A stretch of DNA of 64,000 bases. Origin: Anthracocystis setariae. Taxonomy: Eukaryota > Basidiomycota > Ustilaginomycetes > Ustilaginales > Ustilaginaceae. Location: NCBI GenBank assembly GCA_928724745.1, contig CAKMXJ010000020.1, forward strand, positions 186,001 through 250,000. The letters run 5' to 3'. The translations under genes and the position numbers were made by a program. The notes beneath the pieces are model-generated. The model was not told the DNA's origin and did no database searches. It saw only the letters and a program-made list of their open reading frames with translations. Positions 21,290-31,900 of this stretch are shown here, one piece after another (position 1 is the stretch's first letter; the number at the start of each line of letters is the position of its first letter).

Positions 21290-22048
21290 ACAGGCTAGTA
21301 CAGTGGTGTCGTGTGTATGATGACACACTGACGTTACGTCTGGATCTTGTCTCATGTTTGGATATCTGTTGGCAGTTGTTTCCATTTGCCGTTCCGTCTA
21401 ACTGGGTCCAACTCAGACGGACTCGGTAGCCCAACGCATCCGTGCCTACATCGCCGGTCACGTCGCCTCGCCAATTTCGCCGTTTCGCGCGATTTCGCTT
21501 CCGCTGGTCTCTCGTCTCTGCTCTCGGTTCCGCATTCTCCAGTTCTCGATCCCGTGTCTCTTTTCCACCTGCAGCTGTCTCTTGACCAATCCTGTGCCTG
21601 TTGCTGTTCCTGCTTTCCGTCGCGACGTGTTGAATCGCTTGTTTCGCATCTCTCTAACCACCATGCAATTGTAATTCGGCTTCGCTTTTACTTTGTTGTT
21701 GGCCATGCTTATGCGAGGGTGGTGGAGTATGTTTGTGGCGCAACCTTGGTTTGCATCAATTGCAATTCCACCGGGGTTGACATCCCCCAAGAAGTCGGTG
21801 CTGCGCCCATGTGCCAAGAACCTCGTTGTGCCGATGCGGAGAAGTCGCCGCAAACGGTGGCTTGGCGGCTAGGTTGGTGTAGGTGTACAGTATAGTACTG
21901 TAAACGGTTGCAGGCGGCGCGGGCGCATACAAGCGAAATGCTGCATCGAGCGGACGTTGCTGACCTTTGCGAAACATAGTGGAAACCAATTTGAATTGCA
22001 TTACAGTCCAGTCTCGTTATCCTCAAGATTCGATGCGGTGGCTCTCGT

Positions 22049-22070
22049 ATACAATACAATACAATACAAA
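22049..22070. repeat. ACAAT pentanucleotide repeat
   Basis: Four units of ATACA/ACAAT directly before a cluster of CTGTACAG motifs. Confidence 0.8.
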
Positions 22071-22099
22071 ACGGCACTGTACAGTACAGTACTCTACCG

Positions 22100-22126
22100 T
22101 GCTGTGCTGTGCTGTGCTGTGCTGTG
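22100..22126. repeat. GCTGT pentanucleotide repeat
   Basis: Five GCTGT units; the reverse complement of the CACAG run at 17944-17973. Confidence 0.9.
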
Positions 22127-23059
22127 GTCGAGATTTTCAATTTACTGTAGAATCTTGTCTTGAACATTCGAGGTCCGCCAATGAATGGTCATTTTTCCGC
22201 TTGCGATGGGTCGGGTTCAGGTTTTCCGCGTTCCTGAACTGACACAGAGCGACCAAGTCCAGACTCTCTTTCTGCACTTGACTCGACACTTTGTTCCCAC
22301 GAGGTGGAACTTGTCCATTGGCGCGCTCCTGCTGCGTCCTACTGTGCTAAACTGTACAGTAGTGTACTGCACAGTACAGTTACTACACTGTATGTCCTGG
22401 TGCCCTTCGACTCTTGCTCATACTACTGTAGTAGTCCCCATGCACCCTCATTTCCAACCTTCGCTTGCTCAATGGCGAGCGTTTCATTTTGATCCAGTCT
22501 GCCTCAATCTAGCGGTGCTGAAATTTGTACCAGTAGTGTGAGTCTTGCCTTTGCCTGATTCCTCCCTCTGTCCGGCTTGGTCCAGCATTGCTCAGCGTTG
22601 GTGCAGCGGCTGCCTGCAGCTTTGCCTTGCCGTTGCCGAGATATTGCACCTCTCCCGCCCCCGCCCCGCCAAAATGAGCAATTAACTGCACTCTACTGTA
22701 CTAGATTGCTGTAGCCTAAGCTCGTATGCCTGCCTGCCTACCTGGTAGCTTCCCATATGCAACCTCGACAGCAGCTTGCGTATGCTTCTTTCCTGCAAAC
22801 CTCATCCTCACTCCCATGCTTTTCACTCCCATCATCACCATCGCCCTTTTTTATCTTTGTCGCTTCTTCTGCACCTCGTCTCGATCCTTTGCTCTGTTCA
22901 GCTAGTGCAGCGGCTTCAACCTGATCGACAAGCCGAAGCCGTCGTCGTTATACACTTCTACTTGCCTCGCTCGGACTTGAGCTTTGCTCGGCCAGGCAAA
23001 CGTATCCTTGCCGCCACCATCCATACAATTCGCCTTTCAGCGCCTCAGCAATCGTCACC

Positions 23060-24766
23060 ATGAGCAACTTATCATCGATATCCTCGACTGCATCGCCCAC
23101 GCCGACATCGACCTCCTCGGTCGTCGCCGGCCAATACTACTCCTCCATGTCCACCCAGAGTGTTTCGTACTTGCCCGCCGGCACACCAGATGTTGTTGCA
23201 AATCCTTGGAATACGTCGCTCCTCTGGTCTTACGGCATCCTCGACAATCAGGATCCCAACTCCAACTTCTATCCACTCGGCAACTGGCACAATAACTCGA
23301 TCCCAGCTAACGTCAATACTGCTCCCATCTCTTACTACTATTCTTCCACGCGTGCTGGCGATCTGGTCAACTTTCTCTTTACTGGTTCCAGTCTAGCCGT
23401 CCTCGACTTTAAAGCACCAGGACGCGGAAGATACAACATCTCCGTCGACAACAACTACACCATCATCATCGACGCCTCGGATTCGACTGACGAGCTCAAC
23501 CTAGCATCTGGCACCGAGCTGCCGCCTGCCATCTGGACATCCGAGACCCTACACCAAGGCACTCACAGTGTCGTCATCACCAACCTGGACGACAACGCAC
23601 CCATGCAGTTTTGGGGTGTCGTCATCAATCCTAACAACTACAGGCCTGGAAGGTCTTTCGCCCCCGCCCGTAGCAACGTCAACACCATCGTCATTGCCGC
23701 CTCCGTCACTGCCGCCGTCATGTTCTTCCTCTTCCTCCTCGCCGGATCGCTCTTGTATTACTACAAGGTCATCAAACCACGCCGAAAACTCCATCAATCA
23801 GACGACGTCGACCCCAAGGATCCGGCCGTGGTGCCCGAATGGGAGCGCGTCAGTCCCTACGGCGGCTCGGGCACCCTTGCAAGTGAGGGCAACACAGCCG
23901 ATAAGTCGGTTCTAGGCTCACTCTCTCAGATGCGACTCGATACACACTTCCATCTTGGTACTGCCGATATAGGTCGGGCCAGCCGCCTCACCGTGGCCAC
24001 CAATGAGTCGCAATTTTGGGTTCCGGCCGATTCACGCCGGGCGCCAGTGGTTGAGACAAGGCGATCGCCAAGGGTGCCGGCGCTCTTCCAAGAAATGCGA
24101 CTCGGCTCCACTCATGTGCTCGATCCGTCGCTGGAAGACGACGAGTTGGAACCTGCATCGCCGGTCGAGACGATCGACGTCGATGAAGATCCCGTCTCGC
24201 CAGGGAGCTACGCCACCGAGCCAACAAGGAGCCGACGTGCTGCGCTCTGGGAGCAATCGCTGCTGTCATATCAGGGCCCTGGTGGTCATCGCCAGTCGAA
24301 CTCGGTCGACACCAATCTCCACATCGACACTGGCAATCTCGCCGGCGCCAGCCGCAACCAACACGCTCGCGTTGCGTCATCTCCAGCTTACAATCCTTTC
24401 CGTGGTTCGCCTACCTCTTCTTCGGGAAACTCCAGCCTGACCAGATCTGTGTCTCGTCGTCCCCTTCCAATGCCACCAGCATCATCTACGTCTGGCACCG
24501 CTACACCCTTGACGACGCTTTCACCAGGGTCCGATAGCAAGCAAACCGGCGATGGCTCGTCGTCGTACAACAGCGCTGAGGCCAAGTTGGCGGCGGCGTT
24601 CTCGGGCGGTAGTCAGTCGGCCGATCAGAGATATCGAGTGGAACAGGATGGTGGTGTCTTGCACGTTTCCGAAGAAGGTCTGGTCGATGAGTCTACGGGG
24701 GAGACATTGATTCCGCCACCATATGTGCCAAGAGAGGAGGCACAAGGCTCGTCGTCTGTATCATAG
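23060..24766 (+). CDS. Single-pass membrane protein of unknown function, 568 aa
   Basis: Single-exon gene starting at ATG 23060 (ACC context). The N-terminal half (about 45-195) is a predicted beta-rich ectodomain with N-glycosylation sites and the pieces FTGSSLAVLDF, GRYNISVDN and LHQGTHSVVITNL; this pattern resembles jelly-roll domains of many basidiomycete surface proteins. One hydrophobic segment (about 209-235) is followed by KPRRK, so the C-terminal 330 residues are probably cytosolic. These are Ser/Pro/Arg-rich and low-complexity, with several SPR/TRRSPR sites. No classical signal peptide: the N-terminus is Ser/Thr-rich, so the transmembrane segment may act as signal anchor. A wall- or nutrient-sensing role is conceivable from the layout but nothing in the sequence proves it. 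Confidence 0.8.
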   Translation: MSNLSSISSTASPTPTSTSSVVAGQYYSSMSTQSVSYLPAGTPDVVANPWNTSLLWSYGILDNQDPNSNFYPLGNWHNNSIPANVNTAPISYYYSSTRAGDLVNFLFTGSSLAVLDFKAPGRGRYNISVDNNYTIIIDASDSTDELNLASGTELPPAIWTSETLHQGTHSVVITNLDDNAPMQFWGVVINPNNYRPGRSFAPARSNVNTIVIAASVTAAVMFFLFLLAGSLLYYYKVIKPRRKLHQSDDVDPKDPAVVPEWERVSPYGGSGTLASEGNTADKSVLGSLSQMRLDTHFHLGTADIGRASRLTVATNESQFWVPADSRRAPVVETRRSPRVPALFQEMRLGSTHVLDPSLEDDELEPASPVETIDVDEDPVSPGSYATEPTRSRRAALWEQSLLSYQGPGGHRQSNSVDTNLHIDTGNLAGASRNQHARVASSPAYNPFRGSPTSSSGNSSLTRSVSRRPLPMPPASSTSGTATPLTTLSPGSDSKQTGDGSSSYNSAEAKLAAAFSGGSQSADQRYRVEQDGGVLHVSEEGLVDESTGETLIPPPYVPREEAQGSSSVS

Positions 24767-27700
24767 TTGTGCTGCATCTCCTTTAATCGCAACGCTGTAC
24801 CCCAATTGGTGGGTGCAGCATGGATATACCCCTATTCTTTTCTTCTCATTCGTTCAGACTGTGCGGTCGATTTGAAGTTGAGAGATGGAGCAGGATATGG
24901 TGAGCCATCTTCGTCTCTTCTTTGTTGTTCCTTTGCTGCCGGTCCTTGGTCGAATGACCAAGGCTTTGCAGGCGAGCCTTGGACCGATCGGAGAGCGTCG
25001 CTCGCAACGAGTGATGGACACTTTAGACTGCTTCAAGGCCAAGTCCTGAGCGTCTCTCGATCCTGACCTTTGCTGTAGACGAAAAATATGACAAGACGCA
25101 AGGCCATGATAGGGATCTCAATGTGTGAACAAATAGCTTGGTCCGTCCTTTCATCAGTCGTGCCTGAAGCGAAGCCTTTGTTGCATGATTCCCTTGAAAC
25201 CTAGCCGACGGTGTAAGCCGGGTGCCATGACTCGGTGCGTATGGTTGCAAACGTGCTGTCAGCTGCTTGCTTGAGTTTTCAACCCCTCCTTCAACCCTCC
25301 AACAACAACCGAACATGCTCGGAATCTAGCATGATCGCCCATGAATATCGTGTGAATGAACGCAAAAGGAAGCATGCACCTCCTTCATCGCTAACATGCT
25401 GTAGCATCAGAGCATTCATACTTCATGATTCAAGCGAGGTCAATCCCTATCATCTCCTTCTAACCCTCGCTATCACCCCAGTATGGGCCGCGACCAAGAA
25501 CCGCGTTCATATTCGAAGGACCTCTTCCCAGCGCCAAACTTTTGCCTAGCACAGCTGTTGTTTGCTGTTGGAGGCAGCTCGGGCCCCGAATCGGATCAAG
25601 CCCGTGCTAAGACATCGGTGATGCCGGGCACCATAGTTCGAGATGTTGAGGAGCACGGCCCTCAACTTCTGGGTTTCATCAGTTTGCTTTCACACGTATG
25701 TTTAGGTTCGTCTCACTTTGCTTCACATCATCATCATCATCATATCTTCTGTCATTAACGTAATTACAGTAGGACCGACGCATCTTCTGTACCAACGCAG
25801 ACATGTATTTTGAATCCTACAGCAGATGGCAACATTGTGAAAATGGCATGCTGTCTTTGAGATGGTGTAGCTCCTCCAGAGTCTCATTGACCATGCCTTT
25901 GACCAAGCTAGATGGCCAAATGATATGCTCTAGTATGCAATATGACACTTTGAGCTGTGTCTGCTTTCTCAGCTTTGTACCAGCACACCTAGAAGATGAG
26001 TGTTGACATTTTGAGCTGCTCCGGGTCTGCTCACCAGTACATTGCTGTAAAAAAAAATTGTTTCCGTCTGCGGAGTCTGAGTTGTCAGGGGCGAGCCGCC
26101 AGCCGCCTTGGAAAGCTCAACAGATGAAGGGTTGGTCATTTGCGTCGGTTCTACAAGCTACTTATGACTGTCCTGAGCTGATGTAATCCACAGATTGCTT
26201 GAGGCTGGCTAGTCACAGTCAGGGTTATAGAATCTGTTTTGCCGCAATAGTCGACCCACTCACGACTCGTCATGACTTTTGTAGACCCTGGAGCCAGATG
26301 GGAGGGCCATCACAATGTACAAGTGGAATGTTGCGTCCGGCACTCACATTGTGAAAAGGAAAGATCCGTACCCAGAGCAGAAGACGGGCTGTTGGAAATT
26401 TGAGACCAATTTCTGTCATTTTTCCTAAACAACAAGTCAAAGTCTAACATACGGCTTTGACCAAAAGCACCTTGCCAGCAAGGTGCTGTCCTCAACATTG
26501 TCACCCCCATCCTACAACCCACAGACCCATGCTCGGTGATTCCCATGGTCCCAATGTCCAACATGTTGGGGACAGGCTTCAAGCGTTCCAGGGGGAGTCT
26601 GGACTCAACCTCAATGGCAAGGTTCCAGACTTGACAGCAACTTGCAGGGAACACCAGCAAGCTATTCAAGATACCCCACAAGGTTGCGTCCCTCAATGTT
26701 GAGGTGATCACAACTTTGAGTTGATGCCCCATGGGTAATGTATGGAGTCTGTATGGCAAACATTGACACTGAGAAGAACATTTTGTAGCTCCATCATGTG
26801 TATGAGTAGCACTCAATGTATCCTAGTTAGTGTTTGCCATTCATCAAATCAAATCTCACTTCCCTCAATATCTACATAAGTCACCTCAACGGCAAGCTAC
26901 TCATACTCACCATTGATTCCATCACACCTCTCAAGACATATCCTTTGTGTTCCTCAAGGACAGCCAAGCTACCCCTGCACCATTAGTAATAAGTGCAAGT
27001 ACATTGACAATTTTGCTGCTACTAGGCCACAGGTATAACAACTGTGAGGCCATGACAGAAGCCAATTACACAATCAAAGCGATGCGCTCCACCTTGATGG
27101 CAATAAATGCACCTCCTCACATATGTGCTCCCCATACCTAGTGTTGCGCTCAGATTGACAACCCCATTGCCAATCCAACGCTTTGATTTGTAATAAAAAC
27201 TTATAACTTTTCAACATGGGCCTCGCCCCCTGGCTCCCCCGGACAGATTTCCCCTTTCTTCACAATGTGAAGGGGGGGAGGGGCGGGGTGTATTGCTGAG
27301 GCAAGTTTTTGGTCTTGCGCTGTGTGGCTAGAGTGGACTCTCCTTTGCAAATCCCGGCAGACTTGTTGTTCTACTGTGAGATCTATCTCTCTGATTGGAC
27401 AATTGACCTTACCAGCAAGGCAGTGGGCAACTGAGTTTATATACATGAGTTGGGTGGTGTCCAGGTCTTCCTGGAGGCCCTACATTCCTCCTTCTTGCAC
27501 AGTGGTGATCTGCCTGGAGGCTAGTCTGCATCCCACTGTACAGTACCTGTTCATAAGTTTCCGCACGGTCGCGTTTTTGGAATTTTGTGTAACATGAAAT
27601 TATGCACACTCTTTTGCTCATCAATTCTCAACACCCAGCTTTGTATACCTTTGCTTGTTTGTGTTGGACTGATAGTGTATTGGGAACATTATCAGTGGCT

Positions 27701-28496
27701 GTGAGCTGGCATTGTTTGAATTGTTGAATGAAGTGCTGTGCTTGATCAAGCTGTGCTTAACCAGTTTTGCTGCAAGCTGTCAACTGAGCTAAAATCAAGG
27801 AAAAAAGTTAGCTGTGTCCACAGCATTGACGATGTCTTGATGTTTGCTCTGGTGAGGGTAGGCTTGAATCAAGCTGACCACCAAAGCAGTCGTCAAGATC
27901 AACAGCAGTTCAGAGTTGCAAGCCATGAAGAGTCAGATGGGGGTGGTAAATTTTCCTAACAAGCATGCTTCCTTTTTGTTGCTAGCAAGCTGTAATATAC
28001 TTGTGTACTACCACATGAGCTTCATATGTCAACAACTACCCCTCACTGGGCATCAAGCTAGCTAGCTGGTATGGTCTTTACATTGCTGTATACTGTTGGA
28101 CACCATCAAATTTATTCACAACCATGAAGAGAAATTTGAAAATTGAAAATCGTCCGGATACTTTTTGACACATGCTGTACAAGTCATGTCTTTGTGTGAC
28201 TCCTGGTAGACAACCTATGTTCTTCTGGAAGTTCCCTGACTCCGCTCATCCTGATAGGTTGAGCTGGCTCTTGTATCTCTTGGGTTGAACCTCAAGTTCT
28301 GATTGGAGTTCCCATTACTCACTGGAGATACTGTAGTTCTTTTGCAGTGAGTCAGGGACTCCCAGCAGTCCAGTGGTTGTCTATTGATCCCATTGGCTAC
28401 ATGCATTACTAGCGGCAAGAATACCTGCCATACTTGACTTTTGGTTGAAAAGATTTTCAGCCGCCTGGTCTGTCCGCCTCCATGCAGTTTATCCCT
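24767..28496. other. Gene-poor region next to the retrotransposon pile
   Basis: 3.7 kb, visibly lower in GC than the genes. I see a short CAT run (25726-25743), a TACAGTA/CTGTACAG motif at 25767 and 27539-27548, an 11-bp inverted pair CCTCAACATTG/CAATGTTGAGG (about 26489 and 26693), a G-rich run (27266-27292) and a 177-bp inverted-repeat element (28207-28383). Frames up to 168 codons exist but have no recognisable motif and biased composition. Likely degraded repeats; no gene is supported. Confidence 0.5.
28207..28383. repeat. Candidate small inverted-repeat (MITE-like) element
   Basis: The ends are TAGACAACC and its exact reverse complement GGTTGTCTA. A second inner inverted match, CCCTGACTC at about 28233 and GAGTCAGGG at about 28350, lies at similar distance from both ends. 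I found no clear target-site duplication, so this may be just a hairpin. Confidence 0.35.
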
Positions 28497-28501
28497 ACAT
28501 A
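28497..28501. repeat. Target-site duplication ACATA (left copy) of outer gypsy element
   Basis: ACATA directly precedes the left LTR and recurs directly after the right LTR at 59811-59815. Confidence 0.95.
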
Positions 28502-28668
28502 TGTCATGCTTTTTGTAAGCATGTAAAGTGAGATACTAGTGGATCGATGCCTCTCATTAAGAAGTGAGACGGTGCGGAGCAAGCCATTTGACTTGCTCGG
28601 CCGTCTCACGTGACTAACTACAGTGATCGAGCCAACTAAGAACAGGAAATCGAGGATCGATCACGACA
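28502..28668 (-). repeat. 3' LTR of outer gypsy element (167 bp)
   Basis: Identical to 59644-59810. It contains a strong hairpin at 28564-28609: outer arms GTGAGACGG/CCGTCTCAC and inner arms GAGCAAG/CTTGCTC. Confidence 0.95.
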
Positions 28669-28680
28669 TCCCCCCCTCCG
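28669..28680 (-). promoter_or_regulatory. Polypurine tract of outer gypsy element
   Basis: On the minus strand CGGAGGGGGGGA abuts the 3' LTR; this is the expected plus-strand primer position. Confidence 0.75.
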
Positions 28681-28931
28681 AAGAGAGCCGGGAGGTCGCG
28701 ATATGGAACATGCCGTGCTAATGCGAGTGTGAACCGAGAGCTGGGACTGAGACGAGAAAGAATCCAATGCGAGAATGCGAAGTTGAGACGAGGACAATCC
28801 TGAGACAAGGCTGGGAAAGGAACAATTCCGGTACGAGCGCGAAGGTGAATGCGTTGGAGAAAGAAGCGAGCCAAGTAGAGTAGGACGGTGCGGACGGTAG
28901 TGTTGATGGATGTGCTGGGGGGTGGATAGAG
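28681..28931. other. 3' untranslated part of outer gypsy element
   Basis: About 250 bp between the pol stop and the polypurine tract. No motif recognised apart from scattered GAGCGAGA-type purine stretches. Confidence 0.5.
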
Positions 28932-31900
28932 TCAGGTGGTTAGGATGGTGGAAGTGTCGCGAGGGAGGCGGGATAGGGCATCGACGTTGGCGTGGAGTTT
29001 GCCGGGTTTGTACTGGAATTCGACGGCGCCCATGAACGGCATGAGATACGCCCGCAGGCGTTCTATGAGGGGTGTGAAGGGTCGTAGGTTGCGGGAGGGT
29101 GACTTGAGGACAGTTGAGAGTGGCGCGTGATTGGTGATGACAACGATGCGTTCAGCTCCATCCAGATAGTGCTGCAAGGCATGAAAGGCCCAGGCTAGGC
29201 ATGAAATCTCCAATTCGATAGCAGTCATCTTTGATTCGGCAGGAGAGGTCGTTGTTGAAATGAACGCAATCGGGCGTTCAACCAGATTGTCGGACTCGTT
29301 GTCGGTAGTGGAGAGGTGACTGCTCGCTGGAGGAGGTGTGGAGACATCGCGTAGGTGCCAATCTTGGATGATCTCGTCGCAACCGTCTTCGAGAAGGTCA
29401 TCGGCAAAAACCCAGGTTGGACGGGGGTCATCCTTCCACTTAACATGATATTGGCGGTGACCCCTCCGTGTGCGCTCCCCAACGATCCTCTCGACTTCGT
29501 ACCGAGGTCCGTCATGCCCAGATGGCTCTGGGATAGGCGTGGCCTCAAGGGGACGGTTGAAGGGATCGGGGGAGGTGGGTGCCAGATCCAATTGTGAGAT
29601 GTCGAAGATCGGGTCAATGTCGAGGTCAGCTGGGATGGAAAGGCGCACCCGGTGGTTGGATAAAACTTTGGTGACGGAGAAGGGTCCGGCTTTTGCAGGG
29701 TCAAGTTTTGCGAATCGGGCGATGGCGGGGAGTGGGCGGTCTTTCAAGCGGATGAAGACCCAAGATCCGACATGTAAGGGAGGTGGTGGCCTGTGACGGC
29801 GGTCAAAGGTCTTTTTGTCGACAACGAAGCTGTTAAGAACTCGCTGCCAGGCAGCTTCCAGGCGAGTTTTGGCGATGGCGACTCGATCGACATGCGTTTG
29901 CGTGGTTATTGACGGAAGAATCGGTTTCCACGTTTTGGCGATGTAAACAAGGTTGAATGGGCACTCGCCAGTGACGACTGATGGAGTCTGGTTCATTGCG
30001 AGTTCGGCAGCTGGAAGGTACTTTGCCCAGTCCTCGGGGTGATCGATGGCCAGTGCCTTAAGCACTCTTTGCAGGGTCTGAATGTGTCGTTCAACAGGAT
30101 TTGCTTGTTGGTGGTAGGGTGCAGAAGGTTGTAGGGTGGCGCCAATGGCTTGTGCGAATCGTTGGCCCACTTGGCCTATAAAGCGCATGTCCGAGTCGGA
30201 GACGATGACTTCAGGCTTCCATCCACGTTGCAATACCAGGGAAGTAAGCAAGTCATAGAGGTCGATGCTCGTTGCTTGCGAAGTACACAAGCCTGTGAGG
30301 ACCATGCGTGAAAACAGATCGACGATAACGAGGATTGCATCGAATCCGAGACATTCCGGAAGCCCCAAAAGTAGATCGACAGAGATCGTGTGAAACGGGT
30401 ATGAAGCTGCTAAGGCGCGTTGCGCGCTGAATTCTCCTGAGCGACGATCGAGTTTGGTACGTAGACATGTCGGGCAATTATCAATGTACGCCTGCAGCTG
30501 GGAGGCCAGGCGCGGGTGATGATGCTGACGGAGGCGTTCGAGCGTCTTGGCGAATCCAAAATGACCATCATCATGATGCTTGATGAATAGATCCTTCATT
30601 TCCAACGTCGGGACACAGAGTTGCCTGAGTGTTCTCTTGGGTCCTACGTAGACAAGAGTATCATCTTGAATTTCATAACCCGTTTTATCCTCCCCCCGTT
30701 CCAGTGCCTTTATGATCGGTTTGAAGATCGGATCCTTGCGTTGGCGTTCAAGTGCAGTTGAGTTGGATGAAAGGTGACAGTGTGCAGATGCCGGGAGGCG
30801 TTGGTGGAGGGCGGCGGCAAAAGCTTGCCCGGAAGCGTCGACGTAAAGATAGAACGGGCGGTTGTAATCCGGATAAGCCAACGTGGGTGGTGACGAGAGA
30901 GCTGATTTGAGTGACTGCAAAGCGGTCGCTTGGTCCTCGGTCCAGATGAGTTTGACTTTGGACGCGGATATCTTCGAGTCGTTTTGATCAACAAGGTGCC
31001 ACTTATCTCCAAACTTTTTGTACCTATACCCCCGGAGTAGAAACGTTAAAGGGGCAGCTTTGGCGGCATAGCCAGGAATGAACGCTCGATAGTAGTTGAA
31101 CAGCCCTAGGACGTGATATAGCTCTTGTAGCGTTGTTGGAGGGGCTAGCTCTTGAACCGCCGCAGCTCGATCTTGGAGAATGGATATACCGGCAGTGGAG
31201 ATGTGGCGGCCGAGGAGGGAAAGGGACGGCAGAGCAAAGCGGCATTTTGACGGAGAGAACTTCAAACCAACATTCTCGGCGGCAGTTAGAAGCTTATCTA
31301 GTGATTGGACGTGTTGTTCCAGCGATGGTGAGAAAACGACAATATCGTCCAGGTAGACTAATGCCTCCGTCCAGCGCATATTGCCGAGAAGTTGATCCAT
31401 AAAGCGTTGGAAGAACGCGGGAGCGTTCTTTAGTCCGAACGGGATCCGTTTGTACTGATAGAGCCCTTTATGACAAACGAAGGCCGTCTTCCACCTGTCC
31501 TCCGGATCGATGTCGATCTGGTGATAGCCTTTGATAGCGTCGAGTGCTGAGAAGTACTTGTTCCCGGCCAGTGCCTCAAAGACGTCGTCGATCCGAGGAA
31601 GGGGGTATCGATCTTGAACTGTCGCGAGATTCAGGCCACGGTAGTCCACACAGAATCGCCACTTCAGACCTTGTCGAACAAGTAACACTGGGTAAGACAC
31701 GCTGGATGAGGATGGCTCGATTATATCCATGTCCAGAAGTTGGTCCAGTGTTTCTTCGATGATACCCCGCTTGGCCGGACTGACACGTCGCGGAGCCTCC
31801 GGTTTCAGCGCGTCAGATGACATAAGAGGGATCTTCATCGCAGTGCCTGTGACCCTCCCTGGCTTTCTGTCTAGGGCAAAGGCGCCCACATGTCTTCGGA

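Larger units (their letters stand above)
21290..23059. other. Intergenic region rich in CTGTACAG motifs and simple repeats
   Basis: 1.77 kb between two plus-strand genes. It holds ACAAT units (22049-22070), TGTGC/GCTGT pentamers (22100-22126) and the densest group of CTGTACAG/TACTGTA motifs in the window (21885-21903, 22076-22093, 22349-22395, 22423-22434, 22692-22703). Frames here are short and composed of these repeats; no gene is supported. Confidence 0.55.

Noticed and set aside
26488..26703. 11-bp inverted repeat CCTCAACATTG/CAATGTTGAGG as a transposon end
   Set aside because: Too short, no matching target duplication or extended similarity between the arms.
26310..26816. 168-codon minus-strand frame in the gene-poor region
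   Set aside because: No recognisable domain, sits among inverted motifs and degraded-looking sequence.
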